Positions 1 to 8,455 of a stretch of 64,000 nucleotides of DNA are shown here, piece after piece. The stretch lies in the NCBI GenBank assembly GCA_964519015.1, contig CAZFHZ010000005.1, positions 1-64,000 on the forward strand, written 5' to 3'. The DNA comes from CAZFHZ01 sp964519015 (lineage in GTDB: Bacteria; Blakebacterota; Blakebacteria; Blakebacterales; CAYUVJ01). A program made the translations under genes and the position numbers. The notes under the pieces were generated by a model. It was not told the origin of the DNA. It saw only the letters and a list, made by a program, of their open reading frames with translations, and made no database searches. Within the stretch, counting starts at the first letter, position 1; each line of letters opens with the position of its first letter.

Positions 1-221
1 AGACCAAGCACCGTGAGCTTGCCGGAATCCGGGCGAACAAGATCCAGGAGGATCCTCATGGTGGTGGTCTTGCCCGATCCGTTCGGACCGACCAGGATGC
101 AGAAGGCAGATTCGGGTATCTCCAGACTGAGTTGATCCAAAGCCATCTTGGTACGATAGGCCTTCCGGAGAGAGCGACAGGTAATCGCCATATCCGTGTC
201 GGGGGACCAGGGGGTGATCAT
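1..221 (-). CDS. ABC transporter ATP-binding protein (N-terminal part, cut by window edge)
   Basis: Only the first 73 codons lie in the window; the gene runs off the left edge. The visible part has the start of an ABC nucleotide-binding domain with Walker A motif GPNGSGKTT at residues 45-53, followed by the usual RILLDLVRPDSG segment. The chosen start (MITPW) overlaps the upstream regulator stop in an ATGA tetranucleotide, so the two are translationally coupled; a second in-frame ATG ten codons later is also possible. A YtrA-type GntR regulator followed by an ABC ATPase is the classic order of ytr-like operons, whose transporters are linked to envelope stress or antibiotic responses. The substrate cannot be told from this fragment. 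Confidence 0.85.
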   Translation of the reverse strand, partial: MITPWSPDTDMAITCRSLRKAYRTKMALDQLSLEIPESAFCILVGPNGSGKTTTMRILLDLVRPDSGKLTVLG

Positions 222-640
222 CGGTCATGGCCCCTGAGGGATGTCGGGAACGAAATCATCGATCGTAATCGGTCGTCGCCAAGTGCGAGGATTGCAGCAA
301 CCAGATCTTCTTTCGTCAGCCCGCTTCTGTGGGCATTCCGGATTGCCTCCTCGGCTACTTGTCGTGCTACCTTCTCCGTTTCTCTGCCTAGTGATTTGGC
401 CGGCGAGAGGTACGTACCTTTCCCACGCTGTACAAAGACCAGACCTTCCCGTTCCATCTCCTGATATGCTTGCTGGACAGTACTGGGATTCACCTTCAAA
501 TGGCTGGACAGCTGTCGTACTGACGGCAGGCAAAAGCCACCTTCGACATCTCCTCGGACCAGTGCCCGACGGATCTCATCGATTATCTGCAGGTAAAGTG
601 GTCGCGGATTCTTGGGATCGATCAAGATGTTTAAAGACAT
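218..640 (-). CDS. GntR-family transcriptional regulator, YtrA type
   Basis: A 140-residue protein: winged-helix GntR DNA-binding domain at about residues 8-75 (LPSVRQLSSHLKVNPSTVQQAY is the recognition region) followed by a short helical tail of about 60 residues. The absence of a large effector domain is typical of the YtrA subfamily, which usually represses its own operon with an adjacent ABC transporter. The start at MSLNIL is preferred over an ATG 20 codons upstream because GGAG lies 5 nt before it. The gene overlaps the downstream ABC ATPase by ATGA. A 40-bp dyad abuts the start codon and is the obvious autoregulatory operator. Confidence 0.9.
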   Translation of the reverse strand: MSLNILIDPKNPRPLYLQIIDEIRRALVRGDVEGGFCLPSVRQLSSHLKVNPSTVQQAYQEMEREGLVFVQRGKGTYLSPAKSLGRETEKVARQVAEEAIRNAHRSGLTKEDLVAAILALGDDRLRSMISFPTSLRGHDR

Positions 641-680
641 GTCTACTCCATGGGTGTAACGGTTCACCCATACAGTAGAC
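641..680 (-). promoter_or_regulatory. 40-bp dyad at the gntR start, probable autoregulatory operator
   Basis: Two nested perfect inverted repeats share one centre between 660 and 661: GTCTACT (641-647) with AGTAGAC (674-680), and ATGGGTG (650-656) with CACCCAT (665-671). Fourteen of 20 positions per half are paired, with an 8-nt centre. It ends directly at the ATG of the regulator and includes its Shine-Dalgarno GGAG. Bound protein would block transcription; as RNA the same sequence would fold and bury the ribosome binding site. Binding by the GntR protein is inferred from position only. Confidence 0.75.
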
Positions 681-991
681 CGTGGGTATCCAGGATTCAA
701 GGGGATAGTTCAGGCCGGTTCCCCCGTTGTCTGCGTAAACATCGGTAGGACCCCCAAGAAGGATTGGCACCAGAGCGACCTCCGCACCCTCCTTGATCCC
801 AACCGGCGTGGGTCGTCTCACGGGAAGACAAATCCGGCGGGTCTCGGTATCAACTGGAAGACGGTGGGTGTCCGCTCTCCGGTCTCGTCATCTGTGATCG
901 TCATGCACAAACGACCTTGGCGTTGGGTGAAGATGCCAGCGGAGAAAGGAACGGTGGTGGCATATATAGTACTATTATGATATCATAAGGT
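681..991. other. Intergenic region between gntR and hicA
   Basis: About 310 bp separating divergent genes. The minus strand at 822-962 reads as a 46-codon open stretch (SAGIFTQRQGRLCMTITDDE...) that looks protein-like but has no start codon upstream, so it may be a gene remnant. The last 30 bp are AT-rich and form the hicA promoter. I see no RNA gene here. Confidence 0.5.
975..988 (+). promoter_or_regulatory. Palindromic hicAB promoter/operator
   Basis: A perfect 14-bp palindrome TTATGATATCATAA sits just before hicA, with TAGTACTA (967-974) directly upstream as a second small palindrome. It contains the -10-like hexamer TATGAT (976-981), only 10 nt from the hicA GTG, so the transcript would start about 2-4 nt before the start codon. 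HicB proteins with a DNA-binding C terminus autorepress by binding such palindromes; binding here is inferred. Confidence 0.6.
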
Positions 992-1195
992 GTGCCGCCG
1001 AAGATCCGCGAACTCATTTATCTATTGCTGGCCGCCGGCTTCAAGGACCGGGGTGGAAGAGGAAGCCATCGTAACTTCAAACATCCTGTGGGTGGGCGAA
1101 TCACCCTCAGTGGCAAACCAGGGGATGATGCGAAGCCCTACCAGGAGAAAGCAGTCAGGAAGGCGATCGAGGAGGCTGCAGATGAAGGCGAGTGA
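992..1195 (+). CDS. hicA: HicA-type mRNA interferase toxin
   Basis: A 67-residue protein of the HicA/YcfA family. It shows the family layout: an N-terminal helix (KIRELIYLLLAAGF), the conserved G-S-H-R catalytic segment at residues 24-27 with the active-site His, and the strand GGRITLSGKPG. HicA cleaves translated mRNAs when released from HicB. It starts at GTG with only a weak AAGG close upstream, consistent with a very short leader. Its last 14 bp overlap hicB. Confidence 0.88.
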   Translation: MPPKIRELIYLLLAAGFKDRGGRGSHRNFKHPVGGRITLSGKPGDDAKPYQEKAVRKAIEEAADEGE

Positions 1196-1625
1196 CCGAT
1201 ATCTGAAGATCGTCGAGTGGTCCGAAAAGGATCAGTGCTATGTCGGCTCATGCCCGGGGCTCATGCTCGGCGGGGTTCACGGGGATGATGAGGCCGAGGT
1301 CTACAGGCAACTCTGCCAGGTCGTTGACGAGTGGATCCAGATCTTCGAAGCGGACGGTGAGCCGCTTCCGGCCGATACCGCAGACCGGGACTACTCCGGG
1401 AGGTTCGTCCTCCGGGTGGGTTCGGACCTGCATCGGCGGCTGGTCATCCGATCCCTGCAGGCCGGGGAGAGCCTCAATTCGTATTGCGTGCGTCTACTGA
1501 GAGAAGGAACAACGGTCTATCGAAGCGGCACCGCAGAAGGAGACGCGACCTGCCGTCGAGAAGGTACCTGCCCGGAAACGCTAGACCGGTCGTCCCTCCA
1601 GGGATCGCCGGACAAGAGCGGTTGA
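1182..1625 (+). CDS. hicB: HicB-type antitoxin with ribbon-helix-helix tail
   Basis: A 147-residue antitoxin. Residues 1-60 form the partial RNase-H-like HicB domain (YLKIVEWSEKDQCYVGSCPGL). A ribbon-helix-helix segment follows at about 67-100 (GRFVLRVGSDLHRRLVIRSL...SLNSYCVRLL), which would bind the operator, and then a polar tail of about 45 residues. The ATG at 1182 is preferred because GAGGAGG lies 6-7 nt upstream and the start lies inside hicA, as usual for this pair. The C-terminal tail after residue 105 is longer than in most relatives and may be non-essential. Confidence 0.88.
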   Translation: MKASDRYLKIVEWSEKDQCYVGSCPGLMLGGVHGDDEAEVYRQLCQVVDEWIQIFEADGEPLPADTADRDYSGRFVLRVGSDLHRRLVIRSLQAGESLNSYCVRLLREGTTVYRSGTAEGDATCRREGTCPETLDRSSLQGSPDKSG

Positions 1626-1667
1626 ATCACTTCCATGAAACCGGAATCCAAGGATCGGCAGAAGGAA

Positions 1668-1709
1668 TTGCGGACTCTTGATGAAGACCTTATAATATCG
1701 TTAACGATA
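1668..1709 (+). promoter_or_regulatory. Promoter with perfect operator palindrome before the AbiE-like pair
   Basis: TTGCGG (1668-1673), a 17-bp spacer and a consensus TATAAT (1691-1696) form a promoter. A perfect 14-bp palindrome TATCGTTAACGATA (1696-1709) covers the expected transcription start. A second TATAAT (1711-1716) follows. The arrangement fits autorepression by the winged-helix protein encoded next, as in AbiE and other addiction modules. A 26-codon ORF at 1635-1715 overlaps this AT-rich stretch and is not called. Confidence 0.6.
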
Positions 1710-1734
1710 CTATAATATTATTCGAAAGCCAGCC

Positions 1735-2679
1735 ATGAGACCTCCTACGCAACGCCAGGATCCAGTCCGCTCCCCCCTGAATGAGATTCTGGGATCCGAA
1801 GGGAACGTCAGGATCCTCAGAGTCCTCACCGGCACGGACGAGGCGATCGGCCGGACGAGGATTGCCCAGCTCGCGCAACTGAATCCAGCCGGTGTTCGAA
1901 GGTCGTTGGACCGTCTGGCTGTTCTCGGTCTGGTGGAGATCACGGGCAGCGGTCGCAACCTGGTCGTACGATTGCGGGATCGGCATCCCCTGGTCGAAGC
2001 CCTGCGTGCTCTATTCCAGTGCGAGCGTAGGATCTTCGATGAGATCCGCCAGATGGCCCGCAGCATCGCAGCCGATCCTTCCTTTCCGGCTTGGGCGGTA
2101 TGGGTCGAAGATCCGGACGCTCCGAGTCCGGGTACCCTGGATATCGGTGTGCTCGGTTCGGCCAACGGGATCGATGACGCGGTACGCAGCGTCGAGGACC
2201 GTTACCATGAACTCGAACCGAGCCTGGCGGTCCACTTTGTTGTTCATGGCTATACCGATGCCGATCTGCCGGCCGGCAACCGTGAACAGACCGAGCGTCT
2301 TGAGCGGGTGACGCTGTTGGCCGGTTGGATTCCGTTGTCGTGGCGTCGGGAGAGTGGAGGACCGATCCTGTCCCACCGTGATCTGGACGAGCGGGCGCTG
2401 GATCTGGGCGGAAGGATCGCGGACCTGCTGCCGAACGACCGCTCCATTCTAGAACGCGCTCTGAAGTGGATCGAAGAACGGCTTCGGTCGACTGCTTATC
2501 CCCAGCTCAGCGAACTCGATGAATGGAGGCGCATCCTCAAGGAACTCTCGGTGCGCCAGATCCAGGCCCTGCTGCGGGAAGAATCGGAGCGGGCGACCCG
2601 CCTGCGCCAGTCGTTCCCCTTCTTTGAGGTGCTCCCGTCCACCGGGCGGGGGACCATGCGAACGGAGCGTTCGTCATGA
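1735..2679 (+). CDS. Winged-helix protein, putative antitoxin/regulator of an AbiE-like pair
   Basis: A 314-residue protein. Residues 20-80 form a winged helix-turn-helix (RILRVLTGTDEAIGRTRIAQ..., AGVRRSLDRLAVLGLVEITG). The middle (about 110-215) looks like a degenerate nucleotidyltransferase-fold domain (TLDIGVLG) and the C terminus is helical. It overlaps the next gene by ATGA. A winged-helix protein translationally coupled to a nucleotidyltransferase-fold partner resembles AbiEi/AbiEii and other type IV-like or MNT-type modules; the exact family is not certain. It follows hicAB directly, so the two form a small addiction island. Confidence 0.7.
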   Translation: MRPPTQRQDPVRSPLNEILGSEGNVRILRVLTGTDEAIGRTRIAQLAQLNPAGVRRSLDRLAVLGLVEITGSGRNLVVRLRDRHPLVEALRALFQCERRIFDEIRQMARSIAADPSFPAWAVWVEDPDAPSPGTLDIGVLGSANGIDDAVRSVEDRYHELEPSLAVHFVVHGYTDADLPAGNREQTERLERVTLLAGWIPLSWRRESGGPILSHRDLDERALDLGGRIADLLPNDRSILERALKWIEERLRSTAYPQLSELDEWRRILKELSVRQIQALLREESERATRLRQSFPFFEVLPSTGRGTMRTERSS

Positions 2680-3200
2680 CCCGTCAGGAACTCGAGCACG
2701 CGATCCGGGCGGCCGGTGAAGTGGCACGAGACAGCGAGTTATGGGTTTTCGGTTCGCAGGCCGTCCTGGCGGAGTATCCCGACGCACCGATGCTCCTTCG
2801 CCAGTCGATCGAAGTCGATGTGGCACCGAAGAATCACCCGGAGCGGGTCGATGAGATCGACGGTGCCCTGGGTGAACAGTCCTCCTTTCACGAGACCTTC
2901 GGATTCTATGTGCACGGTGTCCCGATCGAGAGTGCGAAGCTCCCGCCGGGATGGCAAGAACGCACGGTACCCGTGTCAGGGAGAGGTTCAGGCACCACGA
3001 CCGGCTTATGTCTGGAAAGTCATGATCTGGCCGCGAGCAAACTGGCTGCCTTTCGGGAAAAGGACCTGCGGTTTGCCAGGACCCTGCTAATCGAAGGTAT
3101 GATCGATCCGGAGGTACTCCTGAACCGGGTTGCTGCACTTCCTGTCGAGGAATCCGAACGAGACCGCATCGCGCTTTGGATCCAAGCGATATCGGAGTAG
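2676..3200 (+). CDS. Nucleotidyltransferase-fold protein (DUF6036-like), putative toxin partner
   Basis: A 174-residue protein with the nucleotidyltransferase signature: GSQAVLAEYPDAP at residues 26-38 (GS motif) followed by SIEVDV (acidic E-x-D) about 20 residues later, then CLESHDLAASKLAAFREKD, typical of DUF6036/AbiEii-like proteins. Related toxins transfer nucleotides to tRNA or protein, or act as antiviral effectors. It starts inside the stop of the winged-helix gene (ATGA). I recognise the fold and pairing; toxicity is inferred. Confidence 0.72.
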   Translation: MTRQELEHAIRAAGEVARDSELWVFGSQAVLAEYPDAPMLLRQSIEVDVAPKNHPERVDEIDGALGEQSSFHETFGFYVHGVPIESAKLPPGWQERTVPVSGRGSGTTTGLCLESHDLAASKLAAFREKDLRFARTLLIEGMIDPEVLLNRVAALPVEESERDRIALWIQAISE

Positions 3201-3207
3201 TCCTGAA

Positions 3208-3220
3208 GCTGGGTACCAGC
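3208..3220. terminator. Short hairpin between convergent genes
   Basis: GCTGG-GTA-CCAGC forms a 5-bp stem in the 39-bp gap between the nucleotidyltransferase gene and sufT. There is no T-run on either side, so it is at best a weak bidirectional terminator. Confidence 0.3.
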
Positions 3221-3239
3221 ACATAGCTGAATCGGGCTG

Positions 3240-3578
3240 CTAGAACATCCCCAGCTCGAGGCGGGCGGCCTCGGTCATCATGTCGGGGCTCCAGGGGGGG
3301 TAGAAGACCAGATCGACGCCGGCCGAGTCGATCTCCTCGACCGATTCCACCTGGGCGCGCACGGTGTCGGGGAAGGTGCCGGCCACCGGACAGCCGGGGG
3401 CGGTCAGGGTCATCTTGATGTCCACGTGGTGCTTCTCCTCGTCCACGTGGACCTCGTAGATCAGGCCCAGGTCGTAGATGTTGACCGGGATCTCGGGGTC
3501 GTAGACGTCCCGCAGGGCCTCGACGATCTTCGTCTCCAGCTCGCTCAATTCCTTGCCGTAGAGGTTGATCGCCGGCAT
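3240..3578 (-). CDS. sufT: SufT-type MIP18/DUF59 Fe-S assembly protein
   Basis: A 112-residue protein of the MIP18/DUF59 family. Motif DPEIPVNIYDLGLIYEV (27-43) and the TLTAPGCPVAG segment with the conserved Cys (63) are intact. SufT-type proteins help mature Fe-S proteins or transfer clusters from the SUF scaffold. It is the last gene of the suf operon, 2 bp after sufU, the usual place for this family. Confidence 0.92.
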   Translation of the reverse strand: MPAINLYGKELSELETKIVEALRDVYDPEIPVNIYDLGLIYEVHVDEEKHHVDIKMTLTAPGCPVAGTFPDTVRAQVESVEEIDSAGVDLVFYPPWSPDMMTEAARLELGMF

Positions 3579-3580
3579 GG

Positions 3581-4048
3581 CTATTCGGTGTCCTCGTTGC
3601 TGACGGTCCCCTCGGCCTGCTCGAGAGCGGCGTGCATGGTGTGCCACGATAAGGTGGCGCACTTTACCCGGATGGGGAACTCCCTCACTCCGCCCAGCAC
3701 GGCCAGCTTGCCGATCCCTTCGGGGGGCTCGGGATGTTCCCCCGGGCTGCCGGTGGTCAGATAATCGTGGAAGAGGTGGTAAATCTCCTCGGCCTGCTCG
3801 ACGGTCTTCCCCTTGAGCAGCTCGGTCATCAGGGAGGCCGAGGCGGTGGAGATGGCGCAGCCCGAGCCCTCGAAGGCGGCGTCCTGTACGATCCCGCCCG
3901 AGACCTTCAGGTAGACCATGAGCCGGTCGCCGCAACTCGTGTTGTGGCCTTCCGCCTGCCGGTTGGCGTCCGCGGGGTGGCGGAAGTTGCGCGGACTCCG
4001 AGTGTGGTCGAGGATGACTTCTTGATAGAGCTCCCTCAGGTCACTCAT
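3581..4048 (-). CDS. sufU: SufU/IscU-like Fe-S scaffold or sulfur-transfer protein
   Basis: A 155-residue SufU-type protein. The zinc/sulfur ligands Cys39 and Asp41 (NTSCGD), Cys64 (GSGCAIS) and Cys130 (RVKCATL) are all present, and the 18-20 residue insertion before the last Cys that distinguishes SufU from IscU is visible. SufU normally takes sulfur from SufS, but no sufS lies in this operon. GAGGAG lies 7 nt before the ATG. It is followed 2 bp later by sufT. Confidence 0.93.
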   Translation of the reverse strand: MSDLRELYQEVILDHTRSPRNFRHPADANRQAEGHNTSCGDRLMVYLKVSGGIVQDAAFEGSGCAISTASASLMTELLKGKTVEQAEEIYHLFHDYLTTGSPGEHPEPPEGIGKLAVLGGVREFPIRVKCATLSWHTMHAALEQAEGTVSNEDTE

Positions 4049-4059
4049 GCTGCCGCTCC

Positions 4060-5412
4060 TCAGACCGCCTGCCGGACGATGTCCCCCTTGGGCAGGCGCG
4101 TGAACAGGAACTCCTCCAGGTCCCGCCGCAGGGGCTCGAACCGGATCTTCTCCACGAACTCGCTGGCGAAGGCGTAGATGAGCAGGCTGCGGGCGGCATC
4201 CTCGCCGATACCGCGCGAGCGCAGGTAGAAGACCGCGTCCTTGTCCAGCTGGCCGACCGTGGAGCCGTGCGTGCACTTCACATCGTCGGCGAAGATCAGG
4301 AGTTGCGGGTTGGTGTTCACCAGGGCCTCGGGCGAGAGGATCAGGTTCCGGTTGGCCTGTTTGCCGTCGGTCTTCTGGGCGCCCGGATGGACATGGATGA
4401 GCCCGCTGAAGACCGCCCGTGACTTCTCCTCCAGGATCCCCTTGTAGAGTTCGTAGGAGTGGCAGCTGGGCGCGACGTGCTCGACCCGCATGTGATTGTC
4501 CACGAACTGCGTCCCCCGGGTCAGGTAGAGCCCGTTCAGGGTCAGGTCGCCCCCCTCACCCATCAGTTCGGCCACCGTGTCGTTGCGCACGAATCCTCCG
4601 CCCAGCGAGATGTTCTGCGAGGTCGCCGTGCTGCTGCGGCCCAGGCGGAAGTGGGTGGTGGCCAGGTGCCAGCCCTTCAGCCCCTCCTGCTGGACCTTGT
4701 AGTGCTCGAGCACGGCGTAATCGCTTACCACGATCTCGCTGACCGCCCCGGTCAGATAGGCCTGGCGACTGACGCTGGCGTACGACTCGATGATGGTGGC
4801 CTGGCTGTTGGCACCCATCACGATCAGGTTGCGGGGCCACGACATGACCGGCTCAGAGTTCTCGGTCGAGAGGAAAAGCAGGTGGAGCGGCCGGGTCAAC
4901 ACCTCCCCCTCGCCGATGGAGACGAACGCCCCGTCCTGCAGATGAGCGGTGTTCAGGGCGGCGAAGGACTGGTCCTCGAAGCGCAGGTACTTCCCCAGAT
5001 GGGCCAGGACCGGTTCGGGGTCGGTGACCAGCGCATCCTCCAGGCTGGTGACCACCACGCCCTCGGGCACCTCGAACAGGGTGGAGTACTCGGCGCACAA
5101 CCGGCCGTTGAGGAAGACGAGCTGGTGGGCGTCCAGGTAGGAGAAGGTACCCACCTCGTCCGGCTCGGAGACGCATGCCACGGGCGCCGGGTAGTGAAAG
5201 CCGGTGGCGGCCAGTGGGGCGACGTTGGTGAAGCGCCACTCCTCGTCCCGGGTGGTCGGGAAGCCGAGCCGGGTGAAGGCCTCGAGACCCCGCCGGCGCA
5301 GCTCGCGGACGGTCGCGTGGCCGCCCGATCCGGTCTCCGGCCAGGAGGTGTAGGTCTCCAGCCAGGTCTGGAGGCGGTCGGCGGTCGTGGTGTCGGCCGG
5401 GGCTGGGCTCAT
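4060..5412 (-). CDS. sufD: Fe-S cluster assembly protein SufD
   Basis: A 450-residue SufD, subunit of the SufBC2D scaffold. Family features include the N-terminal EEWRFTNVAPL segment, the parallel beta-helix core and the C-terminal region KCTHGSTVGQLDKDAVFYLRSRG with the conserved Cys-x-His; the RGIGEDAARSLLIYAFASEF stretch is typical of SufB/SufD. It lies 11 bp after sufC and 11 bp before sufU. GAGGAG stands 8 nt before the ATG. Confidence 0.95.
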   Translation of the reverse strand: MSPAPADTTTADRLQTWLETYTSWPETGSGGHATVRELRRRGLEAFTRLGFPTTRDEEWRFTNVAPLAATGFHYPAPVACVSEPDEVGTFSYLDAHQLVFLNGRLCAEYSTLFEVPEGVVVTSLEDALVTDPEPVLAHLGKYLRFEDQSFAALNTAHLQDGAFVSIGEGEVLTRPLHLLFLSTENSEPVMSWPRNLIVMGANSQATIIESYASVSRQAYLTGAVSEIVVSDYAVLEHYKVQQEGLKGWHLATTHFRLGRSSTATSQNISLGGGFVRNDTVAELMGEGGDLTLNGLYLTRGTQFVDNHMRVEHVAPSCHSYELYKGILEEKSRAVFSGLIHVHPGAQKTDGKQANRNLILSPEALVNTNPQLLIFADDVKCTHGSTVGQLDKDAVFYLRSRGIGEDAARSLLIYAFASEFVEKIRFEPLRRDLEEFLFTRLPKGDIVRQAV

Positions 5413-5423
5413 CGCGCCACTCC

Positions 5424-6203
5424 TCAGGCCCGCGCGGCGGCCGCCGCGCCCTTTTCGACCTTCTCGCCGGTCAGCCAGCCGTAGCCTTTCTGCTCCAGCT
5501 CCAGGGCCAGTTCCTTGCCGCCGGTGCGCACGATCCGCCCGTGCACCAGCACGTGCACGATATCGGGGACGATGTAGTTGAGCAGGCGCTGGTAGTGGGT
5601 GATGACCATGAAGGAACGCTCCGGACCGCGCATCGCTTCGACCCCGTCGGCCACGATGCGCAGCGCATCGATGTCGAGACCCGAGTCGGTCTCATCCAGG
5701 ATGCCCAGCCGGGGCTCCAGCACGGCCATGTGGAAGATCTCGTTGCGCTTCTTTTCCCCCCCGGAGAAGCCTTCGTTGACCGGGCGGCGCAGCAGCGACT
5801 CGTCCATCTGGACCAGCTTCATCTTCTCGCGGGCCAGGGCCAGGAAGTCGACGGCGTCGATCTCGGACAGGCCGCGGTGCTTGCGGATGGCGTTCAGGGC
5901 GGCCTTCAGAAAGTAGGTATTGCTCACCCCGGGGATCTCGACCGGGTACTGGAAGGCCATGAAGATCCCCTCGCGGGCCCGGTCCTCGGGCGCCATCTCG
6001 AGCAGGTTCCGCCCGTCGAAGAGGACCTCCCCCTCGGTGACTTCGTAATCCTCACGACCGGCCAGCACGTTGGCCAGAGTGCTCTTGCCCGATCCGTTGG
6101 GGCCCATGATGGCGTGCACTTCCCCCTGGGCCACCTTCAGGTCGAGACCCTTCAGGATCTCCTTACCCTCGATGCTCACATGCAGGTTCTTCAGTTCCAG
6201 CAT
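5424..6203 (-). CDS. sufC: Fe-S cluster assembly ATPase SufC
   Basis: A 259-residue ABC-type ATPase of the cytosolic SufBCD complex. Walker A GPNGSGKSTLANVLAG (35-50), signature FSGGEKKRNEI with the SufC-specific KKR, Walker B LGILDETDSGLDIDAL and the switch His in VITHYQRLL are all intact. SufC drives conformational change in SufB/SufD for cluster assembly. It sits between sufB and sufD, the universal order. Confidence 0.97.
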   Translation of the reverse strand: MLELKNLHVSIEGKEILKGLDLKVAQGEVHAIMGPNGSGKSTLANVLAGREDYEVTEGEVLFDGRNLLEMAPEDRAREGIFMAFQYPVEIPGVSNTYFLKAALNAIRKHRGLSEIDAVDFLALAREKMKLVQMDESLLRRPVNEGFSGGEKKRNEIFHMAVLEPRLGILDETDSGLDIDALRIVADGVEAMRGPERSFMVITHYQRLLNYIVPDIVHVLVHGRIVRTGGKELALELEQKGYGWLTGEKVEKGAAAAARA

Positions 6204-6241
6204 CTATCGGATATCTCCTCGGTTTCGTTCTCGATCCGTTG

Positions 6242-7693
<1,452 letters not shown>

Positions 7694-7742
7694 CCCTGCT
7701 CCTGTACTTTGTGAAACGAGTCTGGCTGTGCCGGTAAAACCA

Positions 7743-7755
7743 GACCAATTTAGTC
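7743..7755 (-). promoter_or_regulatory. IscR/Rrf2-like operator upstream of sufB
   Basis: On the sufB-sense strand the core reads GACTAAATTGGTC, matching the IscR type 1 core GACT-RWWW-Y-AGTC at every position but one, and is followed by TGGTTT, close to the conserved right flank. It lies 50-62 bp upstream of the sufB ATG in the 208-bp divergent region shared with the second sufU. Regulation by an Fe-S-sensing Rrf2 protein is inferred; no such regulator is in the window. Confidence 0.55.
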
Positions 7756-7901
7756 GCGTTTTCATCCCAAAAGGTAGCCAACCGGGACCGGATGTCAACA
7801 GGAACCACAGGCCGGCACGTTCCTCACCGAGCCGAGAGGAAGCAGGACCCGACCCGGGCGCCGCGAAAGCCGCCCGAACCGGACGGATCGAGCATGCGGT
7901 G

Positions 7902-8423
7902 ATGGATCACCTCTATCTGGAAACCATCCTCCGGCACTACCGGAATCCGTGCCATTTCGGCCCCCTCGAGCCCTCCGACGCCTCGGCCGAGGCCAGCATC
8001 CCCAACTGCGGGGACCGGGTGAAGGTCCACCTGCGGCTGGAAGAGAGGGCGGGAGCCGGGTCCGGGACGGATCCCGTCACAGCCGCCGGTGAGGACGCCG
8101 CACCGAATCCAGGCCCGCTGCTGGTGGCCGCCATCTCCTTCGAGGGGGAGGGATGCGCCATCAGCCGGGCCTCGGCCAGCATGATGACCGACCTTCTGGC
8201 CGGTCGCCCGGTGGAAGAGGCGCGCAGGCTGCGGGAGCGTTTCCTGGCCTTCATGGGCTCGGAGGGAGCGGGTCCGGTCGACCGGGACCGGGAGGAACTG
8301 GGGGAGCTGCTCGCCCTGGACGGGGTCCGGCAGTTCCCCGCCCGGGTGAAGTGCGCAACCCTGGCCTGGGGGGCCTTCGAGCAGGCCCTGGCCGGAGCGC
8401 TCGAGCAGAGAAATCAGGAGTGA
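7902..8423 (+). CDS. Second SufU/IscU-like protein, divergent from sufB
   Basis: A 173-residue paralogue of SufU. All ligands are kept: Cys36 and Asp38 (IPNCGDR), Cys85 (GEGCAIS) and Cys151 (RVKCATL). It differs by a glycine/alanine/proline-rich insertion of about 25 residues at 48-73, between the first ligand pair and Cys85. It is divergent from sufB, so the intergenic site could control both. Having two complete SufU proteins but no SufS in the locus is unusual; the roles may be split between sulfur relay and scaffold. The ATG at 7902 is the first that gives the normal N terminus (MDHLYLETILRHYRNP). Confidence 0.88.
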   Translation: MDHLYLETILRHYRNPCHFGPLEPSDASAEASIPNCGDRVKVHLRLEERAGAGSGTDPVTAAGEDAAPNPGPLLVAAISFEGEGCAISRASASMMTDLLAGRPVEEARRLRERFLAFMGSEGAGPVDRDREELGELLALDGVRQFPARVKCATLAWGAFEQALAGALEQRNQE

Positions 8424-8455
8424 ACCTGGACATCACGCGGGTACGACTGACTGCA

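Noticed and set aside
1635..1715. 26-codon ORF (MKPESKDRQKEL...) between hicB and the winged-helix gene
   Set aside because: Too short, overlaps a well-formed promoter and palindrome, no ribosome binding site.
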